From NCBI GenBank assembly GCA_964434775.1, contig CAYSWH010000010.1:1-45011 (forward strand): DNA of 45,011 nt. The letters run 5' to 3'. Under the pieces are notes generated by a model, which worked only from the letters and a program-made list of their open reading frames with translations, made no database searches and was not told the origin of the DNA. Made by a program: the position numbers and the translations under genes. This stretch comes from CAYSWH01 sp964434775. Lineage in GTDB: Bacteria; Patescibacteriota; JACMRA01. Shown here one piece after another: positions 34,701 through 42,307 of this stretch. Position 1 is the stretch's first letter; each line of letters begins with the position of its first letter.

Positions 34701-35004
34701 TAATTGTTGTGAGGAGATAAACTGTAATTGTGAAGTGAGTTGTAACTGTAATTGTCAATGTACAAATAATACCTGCTGTGAGTCTTGCAATAATAACGAA
34801 CCAAGTGAATGTGAGTGTTCAGATTGTACTGATAATTGTAGTAATGAGGTTGCTGTAGAATGTGCAAACAGTACTTCAAATTGTAGCGATGGAGAGATGA
34901 AAAACGCTCAGACTACAATTACAAAATCTCCCTCTACCTCAAGTCAAACTAAGCCTGTGTCGGTAAGCAAAGTGAATACGGTTATTAGAACCGGAGGGAG
35001 ATAA
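31738..35004 (+). CDS. giant surface protein: eight SdrD-B-like repeats plus an 18-cysteine tail
   Basis: 1088 residues. An N-terminal hydrophobic segment (about 12-33) is a signal peptide or anchor. Eight units of roughly 110-130 residues follow, each opening I.G.VW.D.N.NG.YD.GD..L.GA.I.LY.D, with Asp-rich loops like the calcium-binding SdrD B-type repeats of Gram-positive adhesins. Two kinds of unit alternate toward the end (INGxVWLD and IGDxVWVDVNQNG). Residues about 985-1049 hold 18 Cys in a Cys/Asn/Glu-rich stretch (CNCEVSCNCNCQC), followed by a Ser/Thr-rich end. There is no LPxTG and no C-terminal membrane helix. Likely a Ca2+-stiffened stalk whose Cys-rich head is cross-linked or binds metal. 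It has its own promoter and strong terminator. Confidence 0.88.
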   Translation: MPYKYRGRFFSVKIVLGLISALFLFSSIAYILVSSESQNAQAQLSGSYTISGTTMLDYNKNVKKDDIDKILPNAIIELYQDDGDGYVGVIEDEIFIGSVTSDDKGSYSYDFNIESGSELIWVNPVSPDENLYTGEAGLNDFSIDFSQESSNIKSEFDIYYRISANYFLDGSIDIDRDWDGVEESSVQDMEVKLYVDNGDDIFDPATDLLYLTDISERIGYWHFLHILPDTYWVEAATNFYDSDPNKDYEYTIDQNVRKVTFEQDESEYVQFLYKQNPQQIDGASIEGAVWYDNDYNGEYDPSVGDILLEGVKLNLFHDDGDGFYDPENIDDFILDSKNTDSEGAYNFSRLDEGSYVLIVDPESITEFESDELLEGYEQSHIIVDENGQMDFQVDFIFTPRSPFDSEIQGKVWVDGDQDGIYDPAKGDMGLEGVRIYLFTDGNDDQVFDPGFDDVPVIFVDTDSEGNYVFDELPRGTYFIDLILETVDTDQYNLDSINPLYVEIRDSEISNDNDFVFHGDTGPVNYTINGNVWLDYNNTGEFDSGDRPLAGTELYFYEDNGDGEYGEGDRRVFGDDPVIVGEDGTYSRNVSGLEDTNMFWVVPVNPDESLYTELTPTPVLVDFNEIGQLVADNVNIGYEIETETQIGDQVWVDVNQNGVFDEGEDYGLEGALIELYTDDGIEGFNPETDLLYDNRDSLVEGAYLFSNLLPGNYWVRIDPNSIDSDLYELVSEEYIQVTLEDPSGVNYDADFIFELLSQDDFYTINGYVWLDENKSGEYEEEDLPLPGTNIEIYEDVDGNGVFDPEVDSYYDTVTTDENGDFELGINLDQFFTFALNPNEEVYSGITENPTYLDFSQIDTRTLSTAFGFQELEQSGAQIGDFVWVDVNQNGVYDSGDYGLAGALIELYLDGEEGEPMMVTSSGSNGVYLFSDLTPGTYQVRINLNSIDPDLYVLVSEEYVQVTLEDPDSTYNQADFRFVERVEPSDCEEDNCCEEINCNCEVSCNCNCQCTNNTCCESCNNNEPSECECSDCTDNCSNEVAVECANSTSNCSDGEMKNAQTTITKSPSTSSQTKPVSVSKVNTVIRTGGR

Positions 35005-35030
35005 AATCTTTACTTGACTTTATAATTTCA

Positions 35031-35053
35031 GCCCCGGATATTCCGGGGTTTTT
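35031..35053 (+). terminator. Rho-independent terminator of the surface protein gene
   Basis: CCCCGGA (35032-35038), loop TAT, TCCGGGG (35042-35048), a perfect 7-bp stem followed by five T. It lies 27 bases after the stop codon. Confidence 0.9.
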
Positions 35054-35123
35054 ATATTTTGAGTTCTAGTATAGCCACCCCCTCTTAAACCTAGACATTT
35101 CCAAATTTCACTTGGACAAAGAC

Positions 35124-35212
35124 CGTCACCCTGAACTCGTTTCAGGGTCTTTTCGTTGTTACTCCTAGATCCCCTCATCACTATAGAGATGTCGAAACAA
35201 GTTCGTCGTTAC
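35124..35212. repeat. degenerate palindromic (REP/MITE-like) element
   Basis: GTCACCCTGAACTCGTTTCAG (35125-35145, given here as one arm) contains the hairpin ACCCTGAA/TTCAGGGT. GAAACAAGTTC (35194-35204) repeats GAACTCGTTTC (35133-35143) in inverted orientation with one mismatch. The arms flank TAGATCCCCTCATC and CTATAGAGAT. The text resembles the GTCATTCCGAACTTGTTTCGG-type palindromic repeats scattered in many bacterial genomes. It lies between genes only, and is decayed. The remainder of 35054-35332 shows no gene. Confidence 0.5.
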
Positions 35213-35332
35213 AGGTATATAGGTTATATTCGAATCGACTATACAACAATTTCAGGTCTACACAGCAGTCGGTTTCTTGGTCCCATTTCTCCAAGTCCAT
35301 TAGTTATATACAGGTATCTTTGATTTCCTAGA

Positions 35333-35572
35333 TCAAAATAACTTTTCGGCCCTTTCGTTTAGGGTTATTTCCAGGTGTTGTATATCGACCCGTTGAGGTT
35401 CCAGAAAGCTAGAATAAAACAAAACCAACTGACAAATTAGTATTCCGGAAATCGGAACGAGGAAAAAGAATTTTACTTTCATTTTAAGCAAGAAAAAAGT
35501 CACCAGAAAAACTAACTGTGAGAAGATTGAGATGAGAAACAAAAATGATATTATCTGATCAAAGAAGTTCAC
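35333..35572 (-). CDS. small two-helix membrane protein
   Basis: 79 residues from a GTG start. Two hydrophobic stretches (IISFLFLISIFSQLVFLVTFFLL and FFLVPISGILICQLVLFYSSFL) are joined by KMKVKF. The C-terminal tail LEPQRVDIQHLEITLNERAEKLF is helical and charged. It lies 27 bases downstream of the cytochrome b5 fusion gene on the same strand, so it may be the second gene of that unit. No family recognised. Confidence 0.5.
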   Translation of the reverse strand: MNFFDQIISFLFLISIFSQLVFLVTFFLLKMKVKFFFLVPISGILICQLVLFYSSFLEPQRVDIQHLEITLNERAEKLF

Positions 35573-35599
35573 ACATTTTAAATAATTATTTAACTAGTT

Positions 35600-36610
35600 T
35601 TACTCTTCCATTTTTCCAATAACCCTCGGTCTTAGGACAACTTGGATATTATCTTGTTCAAAACTACCTCCGCCGTGTACTTCGCTATATTCATCAGTTA
35701 CGTTACCGCATTGTTGTCTTACCACTACCTGTCCACCTCCCGGGTGATTTGGTAAATAATCCGTGATATCATAAACTAACCCTTTGTAGGCAATATAGCA
35801 ACTGTCCTCTGTGTTGTGAGTCCCTAATTCTTCTACTGTAAAGACTTTATCCGGAACTTCTTTTGCATATGTGATCGTACCCGGTTCGTTATATTGATTC
35901 CCTCCATTTTCTACTATTTGGTTCTCTTCGAGATAATTAAATCCGAACCAGAGAGTTCCGGCTACAATCAGGCCGAGAGCAAAGAGTCCAAAATCCAAGG
36001 ACCTGTCTTTTTCTGCTTCTTTAGCAAGGATAGTTTTGAAAATCAGAAATATTAAGAGTCCGCCAAAAGTAACCAGACCAAGCAAGGAATACTCATTTCG
36101 GAAATTGAGAGTGGAAAGAACTGAGTGGGCCAATGCCACTGGGACTACTAACCAAACGAATGCATGCATTGTTTTCCAGGTACTTTTTAACTTCTTTTGA
36201 ATAGTAATGCTTGAGGTTATCAATAAAACTACAAAAATAAATAAACCGATTTGTCCGAGAATTACTTCATCCTGAAAGGCCCTTTGAATATTAAAACTGT
36301 AAAAGAAGTTTAGGGCCCAAAGTCCGTGGATCAGAAAATAAATGCCGCTAAGGATACCCAGTTCTCTTCGAAGCTGACTAAGCTCTCTAAGTATATCCTT
36401 CAATAGCTTTGGTGCAGGCCAATTTTGTTTGGAAATAATCCGGTAAAGATTCGGCGGGATTAAGGTTAGGATTAAGAAAAAACTGCCCAGGTAAGCACTC
36501 GACGTAAAAAGTTTCATTGTGCCAAAGTTTTCCAGTAAGGCAATTATTGGAACGGTTATTATCGTAATTCCAAGCCAGAGAGAGTTGCGGGGAATTTTTC
36601 GGGCTAGCAT
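35600..36610 (-). CDS. ferric-reductase-like membrane domain fused to cytochrome b5-like domain
   Basis: 336 residues. Seven membrane helices in residues 10-235 include His residues placed as heme ligands: FLIHGLWAL, then KTMHAFVWL and ALAHSVL. This is the layout of the ferric reductase transmembrane domain. From about 260 a cytochrome b5-like domain follows: FTVEELGTHNTEDSCYIAYKG...YDITDYLPNHPGGG with heme His near 287 and the second His in SEVHGGGS near 311. Two Cys (SCYIAY and QQCGN) may be bridged. There is no flavin or NADPH domain, so electrons must come from a partner. Possible roles are transmembrane electron transfer, metal reduction or heme-linked redox sensing. Confidence 0.82.
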   Translation of the reverse strand: MLARKIPRNSLWLGITIITVPIIALLENFGTMKLFTSSAYLGSFFLILTLIPPNLYRIISKQNWPAPKLLKDILRELSQLRRELGILSGIYFLIHGLWALNFFYSFNIQRAFQDEVILGQIGLFIFVVLLITSSITIQKKLKSTWKTMHAFVWLVVPVALAHSVLSTLNFRNEYSLLGLVTFGGLLIFLIFKTILAKEAEKDRSLDFGLFALGLIVAGTLWFGFNYLEENQIVENGGNQYNEPGTITYAKEVPDKVFTVEELGTHNTEDSCYIAYKGLVYDITDYLPNHPGGGQVVVRQQCGNVTDEYSEVHGGGSFEQDNIQVVLRPRVIGKMEE

Positions 36611-36738
36611 AATATATTTGTTTATTAGAAAAATATTATGGTTGAAAAAAAATCTTTGGTCAAAGGTAATCTCAAAAATTTTATACTTGTCAAAAACAAA
36701 TTACTTTTAAAGATTAAGAAAACATGTAAACCATTCTT

Positions 36739-38682
36739 ATGGATCAAGGATTATTGCAAGAGAAGCTTACAAGCTACTTTGGCCACAAAAACTTTCGAGG
36801 CAGTCAATTGGAGGTTGTTCAAGCGGTATTGAGCGGTAAAGAAAAGGATTTTCTGGTAATTATGCCTACCGGTGGAGGTAAATCCTTGTGTTATCAATTG
36901 CCGGCGATGCTGTTTCCGGGGTTAACCGTAGTCGTTTCGCCGCTAATTGCCTTAATGGAAGATCAGGTTTTGCAACTAAAAAATAAGGGGATCTCTGCTT
37001 TTTGTTTGCATCATAATCTATCAAAGCAAGAGCAACTAACAGTTGAAAACCGTTTGCGAAAGTTGTGTTCCACTACAAAAGAAAATTCCAAAAATTTGGC
37101 TTTGGTCGTTGATGATATTGAGACTACCAAAAAACAAGGTAAGATTTTGTACCTGTCTCCGGAAAAATTGTGTAGTCCGAAGATTCTTAATTTATTGCAG
37201 TCTCTGGAAATCAGTTTGTTTGCAATTGATGAGGCTCATTGCGTTTCTATTTGGGGAAGAGACTTTCGAGAGAGCTATCTCAATCTGGGAATCATTAGAG
37301 AAAAATTTGCCGATGTTCCTATTTTGGCTCTTACGGCAACGGCTGATAAACAGACTAGAGAAGACATCAAGAATATTCTGAAAATTGATTCTATCCAAGA
37401 ATTTCTCGGCTCATTTGAGAGGAAAAATATTTACTATCGGGTAGAGCCTAAGATTCAACCGCTGACCAAAATTCGCTCTTTTTTGAGGCTTAGAAAAGAT
37501 CAGGCGGGGATTATTTACTGTCTGTCCAGAGAGGCAACCGAACACTTAGCTTTGACTTTGAGGTTTGACGGTTACAAGGCTAAAGCCTATCATGCCGGTT
37601 TGGAGGCTTCTCAAAGAAGTCAAATCAGCAGAGATTTTTTATCCGGGGAGATCCAAATTGTAGTGGCTACAATTGCTTTTGGCATGGGAGTAGACAAACC
37701 TGATGTCCGCTTTGTAATCCATTGGAATCTACCAAAAAACTTGGAAAGTTACTACCAAGAAACAGGCAGGGCAGGTAGAGACGGTAAATTTAGCGAAACT
37801 TTGCTTCTTTTTGACGAAGAGGAGGCTCAGGAAAGTAAACAATTCTTTTTTCATGAGCAGGAAAAACTTCAAACTGACTTGCAGAAGAAGAGAAGAAAAA
37901 TAGATGAAGGAAAATTTCAAAAGATGTTGGACTTTGCCAAAACTAATTGTTGTCGGCGATTATTTCTTTTAAACTACTTTCAAGAAGAGAAGTTTGAACC
38001 TTGTCTATGCTGCGATAATTGTGAAAACGGTAGAAGAAAGATTAAATTTAAAGAAGTATTGAATGATTTTCAGTGGGCAGCCGGGGATTTAAAGCCGCAA
38101 TCGAAAAAAAGAGCTGGAAATAAAGAAATTCCACCGGAAAACCTGCTTAAGATTGTTCAAAAAAAACTGCAAAGAAACAGATCTTACAAACCAAGGCAGT
38201 GGCAAACTTTCTGCCGACAACTTCTCGACTTAAACATTCTCAGAATTAAAAACGGTAATTTGAGTATTAATTCCAAGGCAGAAGCCGGTAATTTGGATTT
38301 AATAGATTATTATAATGATTTTGACCCGGACTTTGAGGAGAGGCAAGGGATTTATCCTCGAAACGAGAATTTACTTTTGCCTTCAGAGTATCTTTTGTAT
38401 GAAAAATTAAAGTTGATTCGCCGGGGTATAAAAGAATTTAAACAAACCTCCTCCGATTACTTATCTGACATGGATCTCAAATATTTATCTCTTCTTAAAC
38501 CGCTTAATCAAGAGCAGTTATTATCCTATTGGCCGGAAGGGTCTCAATATTTGGAGTATTTTCCCGAATTTTTTGACTTGGTGAGAAAACTTCTTAAATC
38601 CGGGCCGTACCTAAAATTAGGCTTAGTTACGGAAAAGTTAACTCTTGTAGAGTGGAGAATTTACCAAAAATATGACAAGTAA
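36739..38682 (+). CDS. recQ: ATP-dependent DNA helicase RecQ
   Basis: 3'-5' helicase acting in recombination and fork repair. Motif 0/I: FRGSQLEVV then MPTGGGKSLCYQLPA (Lys48). Motif II DEAHCVSIWGRDFRESY (DEAH near 164), motif III ALTATA, motif V ATIAFGMGVDKPDVR, motif VI QETGRAGRDG. The RecQ zinc site is CCRRLFLLNYF...CLCCDNC, followed by a winged-helix region. A HRDC-like end starts at LLPSEYLLYEKLKLIRRGI (about 555). 647 residues, close to the E. coli enzyme (about 610). The central part has Lys-rich insertions typical of AT-rich genomes. No Shine-Dalgarno. Confidence 0.95.
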   Translation: MDQGLLQEKLTSYFGHKNFRGSQLEVVQAVLSGKEKDFLVIMPTGGGKSLCYQLPAMLFPGLTVVVSPLIALMEDQVLQLKNKGISAFCLHHNLSKQEQLTVENRLRKLCSTTKENSKNLALVVDDIETTKKQGKILYLSPEKLCSPKILNLLQSLEISLFAIDEAHCVSIWGRDFRESYLNLGIIREKFADVPILALTATADKQTREDIKNILKIDSIQEFLGSFERKNIYYRVEPKIQPLTKIRSFLRLRKDQAGIIYCLSREATEHLALTLRFDGYKAKAYHAGLEASQRSQISRDFLSGEIQIVVATIAFGMGVDKPDVRFVIHWNLPKNLESYYQETGRAGRDGKFSETLLLFDEEEAQESKQFFFHEQEKLQTDLQKKRRKIDEGKFQKMLDFAKTNCCRRLFLLNYFQEEKFEPCLCCDNCENGRRKIKFKEVLNDFQWAAGDLKPQSKKRAGNKEIPPENLLKIVQKKLQRNRSYKPRQWQTFCRQLLDLNILRIKNGNLSINSKAEAGNLDLIDYYNDFDPDFEERQGIYPRNENLLLPSEYLLYEKLKLIRRGIKEFKQTSSDYLSDMDLKYLSLLKPLNQEQLLSYWPEGSQYLEYFPEFFDLVRKLLKSGPYLKLGLVTEKLTLVEWRIYQKYDK

Positions 38683-38742
38683 ACTTCGGTTGACTTTTTT
38701 TGGAGGCTCCAATTTAATCTATTCAAACTTCATTTCTAAAAT

Positions 38743-39618
38743 ATGTTCAAAATACCCACCAAAAAACTAAAATCCGGTTTTGAAATGCCTATTTACGGTC
38801 TTGGTACTTGGCAAATTACCGGTAGTCGCAAAGAGCCAAACCCTCAAGTAGATAAGCCGGCAGTAATAAAAAATATTCAAGAAACCATTGATCAAGGCGT
38901 AACTCATATTGACACGGCTGAGCTTTACGGAGGCGGACAGGTAGAAGAGGTTTTGGGTGAGGCTATTACAAAATATGACCGCTCCAAACTTTTTATCACT
39001 TCCAAAGTTCAAGGGGCAAATTTGAAATACAATTCTGTTCTTCAGGCCTGCCAAAAAAGCTTACACAGATTGCAAGCCGATTATTTGGATTTGTATCTAA
39101 TTCATTGGCGAGAAGAGAGTATTCCGCTGGAAGAAACTCTCAAGGCTATGAATGAACTGGTTGATCAAGGTTTGGTCAAAAATATCGGAGTCAGCAACTT
39201 TACCAAAGAATCATTAATTCATGCTCAACTTTTCAGCCGTCATAAAATTGTGGTTAATCAAGTCCACTATAATTTAATTTATCGAGAGCCGGAACCGACA
39301 GGGTTACTTAAGTACTGTCAAAATAATGATGTACTCTTGGAAGCTTGGAGGCCGGTGCAGTACGGACAACTGGCAGCAGAAGACGGGGGTCTACTTGATG
39401 AATTGAGTATTAAATACAAAAAAACACCCGTACAAATCGCTATTAATTGGCTTATATCCCAAACCAACGTAATCACCTTAGCCAAGACTTCCTCCTTAGA
39501 TCACCTGCAAGAAAACCTGGGAGCTCTGGACTGGCAGATGGAAACAGAAGACATTGAAAGACTCAGGAAAGAATACCCCGAACAACTCAAAAAGTCAGAC
39601 GCCGTGCCGTTGGGGTAG
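38743..39618 (+). CDS. aldo/keto reductase
   Basis: NAD(P)H-dependent reductase of carbonyl compounds. The catalytic tetrad is in place: Asp57 and Tyr62 in DTAELYGGGQ, Lys88 in TSKVQ, His121 in LIHWREE. Other family marks: GVSNFTKESL, NQVHYNLIYREPE, PVQIAINWLISQ and the cofactor-phosphate region AKTSSLDHLQENLGAL. 291 residues, normal for the bacterial branch related to YtbE/DkgA. Substrate unknown; detoxifying aldehydes such as methylglyoxal is usual. It follows recQ by 60 bases. Confidence 0.93.
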   Translation: MFKIPTKKLKSGFEMPIYGLGTWQITGSRKEPNPQVDKPAVIKNIQETIDQGVTHIDTAELYGGGQVEEVLGEAITKYDRSKLFITSKVQGANLKYNSVLQACQKSLHRLQADYLDLYLIHWREESIPLEETLKAMNELVDQGLVKNIGVSNFTKESLIHAQLFSRHKIVVNQVHYNLIYREPEPTGLLKYCQNNDVLLEAWRPVQYGQLAAEDGGLLDELSIKYKKTPVQIAINWLISQTNVITLAKTSSLDHLQENLGALDWQMETEDIERLRKEYPEQLKKSDAVPLG

Positions 39619-39634
39619 GGTCGAACCAACCCTT

Positions 39635-39664
39635 TTGTCACAAAAATAAGGAATTTTTTACTAT
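39635..39664 (+). promoter_or_regulatory. putative promoter of the subtilisin-like protease gene
   Basis: TTGTCA (39635-39640), 18 bases, TACTAT (39659-39664). Start would fall near 39671, exactly at the base of the leader hairpin. Confidence 0.4.
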
Positions 39665-39670
39665 CCGATA

Positions 39671-39710
39671 CATCGTTTGATAGGCAAACGGTGATTCTTT
39701 ACAAAAGGAG
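39671..39710 (+). promoter_or_regulatory. 5' leader hairpin and strong Shine-Dalgarno site of the protease gene
   Basis: CATCGTTTG (39671-39679) pairs with CAAACGGTG (39685-39693), a 9-bp stem with one T-G wobble and loop ATAGG. AAAAGGAG (39703-39710) sits 6 bases before the ATG. Other genes in the window lack such a ribosome site. No T-tract follows the stem, so it is not a terminator; a 5' mRNA-stabilising hairpin is likely. Confidence 0.6.
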
Positions 39711-39716
39711 AACGAG

Positions 39717-41393
39717 ATGAAAAAACATCTTGCTTTTCTGTTGGTAGTGCTTTTTGCACTAAGTACGCTGGGTTCTGGTTTGCCGCAAAATATCGACCCC
39801 CTGTCACAGGTATCGGAAATTCCGCCGGAACTTGCACAGTCCGAAACAGTTGCCGAAGAGGTGTATTTAGAACATTTGCAGTTTCCCTTACTGCAAGCAG
39901 CCGGATTTGACGGATCTCAGTCAGTCCCGGTGATGGTCTGGGATACAGGACTTGATCCAGACCGCTATAATTTGGTGGACATGTACTGCTGGCTGGGATA
40001 TTACAATGGAGAAGATCTTTGTCAAAGTCGAGACACAACCTCTGATCTCTCCGAGAGATTTGATCACGGCGAATTAGTCGCCGAGGTGGTGTTGTCACTC
40101 TTTCCGGAGGCACCGCTTGCTTCTGGGCAGATTGGGGACCCGCAATCGAGCTTTGCTTTAATAAAAGGATCATTTTTATATCAGCTAGAAAATAAGGAAA
40201 CCCTCCCTGTAGCTAGTTATAGTATGGGTGCGGGAAGTAATCCAGGAAGGTGTATAGCAGATTGGAACATGAATCCCAATGGAGTTTTTGTAGCTGCAGG
40301 AGTGGGAAATTTTCCAGGTCCAAATATCTTTTGGCCTGCTTGCAACCAAGGGGTAGTTCGAGTAGGTTCTGTGGAACCCGATAACAAGGTCTCCTCATTC
40401 TCGTCCGGACTTCCGGAGTATGTGGACATATTTGCTCCCGGATACCAGCGTTGGGGTACCTTTCAAGGCCATCCTCAGATGTTTGATCGAGGCACTAGTG
40501 CATCTACTCCGGTTGTTTCAGGGGTAGCCGCAGCTATGCTTGGAATCGATCCGAGTCTCCAAGACACTCTAACGGCAGATGCTTCTAATAATGAAATTCT
40601 GCAGATCATGCAGGAGACTGCAGCGAAAGGTGAAGACTGTCGATTCGAAGGATGTCAGGAAATCTCCGTGATTCAACCATTTGACGCACTTGTTGAGACG
40701 TGTCAAAGGGTCGATGATTGTATGGTTGGCATGATCTTTCTTCCTGATGAGGTTTACGCCAAGGAAGAGACAGTAATTGAAATATCATCTAAAGTTGTTT
40801 CTTCTGATGGAGTAAACTATAGACTACTATTAGACGGTAATGAAATATTCAACACATATTCCTCCTCAGTGGATGAATCACACACGGTAACATTACCCGG
40901 TTTTTTAGAAGGGGAAAAACATACACTACAACTAGAAGTAATTTCCGGAAACCGGTCGGACATACTTACCCGTGATTTTGTTGTTGGAAAAGAGCGAGAG
41001 AAAGTTTACTTGCCTATTGTTACCAATGATGATTCGAAGTATCAAGATACGGAGCTTAGCGGACAACAATCTGATGAAGGATGGATTTATTACTGGGATG
41101 AAGAATGTGTTTGTACAGATGGAAACTCATGGAAAAGTCTTAGAGATCAGCCAGGGGCGAGCAACAAAGCAAAGTGTCAGAACAATCCTTTAGACCTAAA
41201 ACAGGCGTGTAAAAATGTTCATGGTAGTACTTTTAGTTCTGTCAATACAGATAACCTAACTGTTTATTGGGATGAAGAATGTGTCAAAACTGATAATGAA
41301 GGTGTTTGGGAAAAGGTCCAGGATGTAGATTGGGACAATATACAAGGGGCAAGTTTACCAAATAAGTGTAAAAACTTGAATGGAGTTGAGTAG
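39717..41393 (+). CDS. secreted subtilisin-like (S8) serine protease with Cys-containing C-terminal repeats
   Basis: 558 residues. Signal peptide at 1-23 (KKHLAFLLVVLFALSTLGSG). The S8 triad is seen as Asp76 in VMVWDTGLD, His near 116 in FDHGELVAEVV, and Ser261 in GTSASTPVVSGVAAAMLG; the oxyanion Asn is near 198 (AAGVGNFPG). After the catalytic domain comes a beta-rich region ending KVYLPIVTND. Two copies of YWDEECV.TD...W...D...GAS...KC.N follow, each with a Cys pair. The 5' half is visibly richer in G+C than all neighbours, codons differ, and the gene has a real Shine-Dalgarno, so recent acquisition is likely. Probable role: digestion of host or environmental protein. Confidence 0.88.
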   Translation: MKKHLAFLLVVLFALSTLGSGLPQNIDPLSQVSEIPPELAQSETVAEEVYLEHLQFPLLQAAGFDGSQSVPVMVWDTGLDPDRYNLVDMYCWLGYYNGEDLCQSRDTTSDLSERFDHGELVAEVVLSLFPEAPLASGQIGDPQSSFALIKGSFLYQLENKETLPVASYSMGAGSNPGRCIADWNMNPNGVFVAAGVGNFPGPNIFWPACNQGVVRVGSVEPDNKVSSFSSGLPEYVDIFAPGYQRWGTFQGHPQMFDRGTSASTPVVSGVAAAMLGIDPSLQDTLTADASNNEILQIMQETAAKGEDCRFEGCQEISVIQPFDALVETCQRVDDCMVGMIFLPDEVYAKEETVIEISSKVVSSDGVNYRLLLDGNEIFNTYSSSVDESHTVTLPGFLEGEKHTLQLEVISGNRSDILTRDFVVGKEREKVYLPIVTNDDSKYQDTELSGQQSDEGWIYYWDEECVCTDGNSWKSLRDQPGASNKAKCQNNPLDLKQACKNVHGSTFSSVNTDNLTVYWDEECVKTDNEGVWEKVQDVDWDNIQGASLPNKCKNLNGVE

Positions 41394-41407
41394 TTTATTC
41401 ATTAAAT

Positions 41408-41429
41408 GCCTCGCCAATTACGGCGGGGC
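41408..41429. terminator. bidirectional terminator hairpin
   Basis: GCCTCGCC (41408-41415) pairs with GGCGGGGC (41422-41429), 8 bp with one T-G wobble, loop AATTAC. Between the convergent protease and acetyltransferase genes. The flanks are AT-rich but without a long T run. Confidence 0.6.
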
Positions 41430-41452
41430 CTGAGATTAATTTGATTTCAAGG

Positions 41453-42232
41453 CTACATTCTGGTATACCCAATAGCTACAAATTGTTCTTCAAAACCGAA
41501 TTTTTGATAGAAGTCGTAGGGATAAAATCCTTTTTCCGTAGCTAGGCAGTGATGTTTATTGCCGTATTATTGAGAGTTATAAACAGAGAAGAGAGATAAA
41601 GCTTTTCCGTAACCTCTTCCTCGATATTTCTTTATGGTTCCCAAATTGGAAATGTAGCCGAGATTATTTAAACTTGTTAAGGAGCAGCAAGCTACCGGCT
41701 TATCGTCTGCAAAAAGAATAAAATGTTTTATCAAGTCGCCACAAGAGTGCTGATCCCAAGACCTCTTTGTACTTTCTAAATATTCTTTGCCGGTACTCCC
41801 ATATGGGTTTTGAGGGTCGTTATCTTGATATGATTGATCCAAAGTATCCAAAAAAACGGCAAAATCCTCATCACTCTCCACTGTTTTAATCAATTGAAAA
41901 TTATTTTGTGACTCAACTTTTTTGGTATAAAAAAACCAGGATTCTTTCCAGGAGCAAGCATAATTACTTTCTTTTAAGCACTTTTCCAAAACTTCCGTTT
42001 CCTTACTTTTTTCAAAATAGAAAGCAGGTTCTCGATTGTATTTTTTCATTTCCTTTTCGACAATTTCAATTTCAGGTTTTTGCAAAGATTTTGAAGGAAT
42101 AGAGTAATTCCAAAACGGAGAATCATTATTCCTACTTACACAAACTGAAGCAAAGTCCAGATTTATTAGAACATCCTCCATTATAGAATATTGAAGCAAT
42201 TGATAAGATCTAAGGAAATAATAGTTTTGCAT
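41453..42232 (-). pseudogene. GNAT acetyltransferase gene interrupted by one in-frame stop
   Basis: The frame from 42232 reads as a GNAT protein. A divergent N-terminal half is followed by HFILFADDKPVACCSLTSL, ISNLGTIKKYRGRGYGKAL (the acetyl-CoA loop RGRGYG) and SVYNSQ, then stops at TAA (41567-41569). In the same frame it goes on: YGNKHHCLATEKGFYPYDFY, then QKFGFEEQFVAIGYTRM and TAG at 41453-41455. This is exactly the missing GNAT C-terminus. One base change (for example AAA, CAA or GAA to TAA) therefore truncates the protein by 37 residues, removing the strand that closes the fold. The start could also be the ATG at 42181. Decay, readthrough or an assembly error are possible. Confidence 0.8.
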
Positions 42233-42307
42233 AATAAAAAAATAGGCATTTTAAGATTGCTTAGTTTAGGAAGTTGAAATACAAGAATTTATAGCAAAAG
42301 CTATAAT

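Noticed and set aside
39661..40173. 170-codon minus-strand frame
   Set aside because: Antisense to the protease gene, caused by its higher G+C content; Pro/Arg-rich shadow composition.
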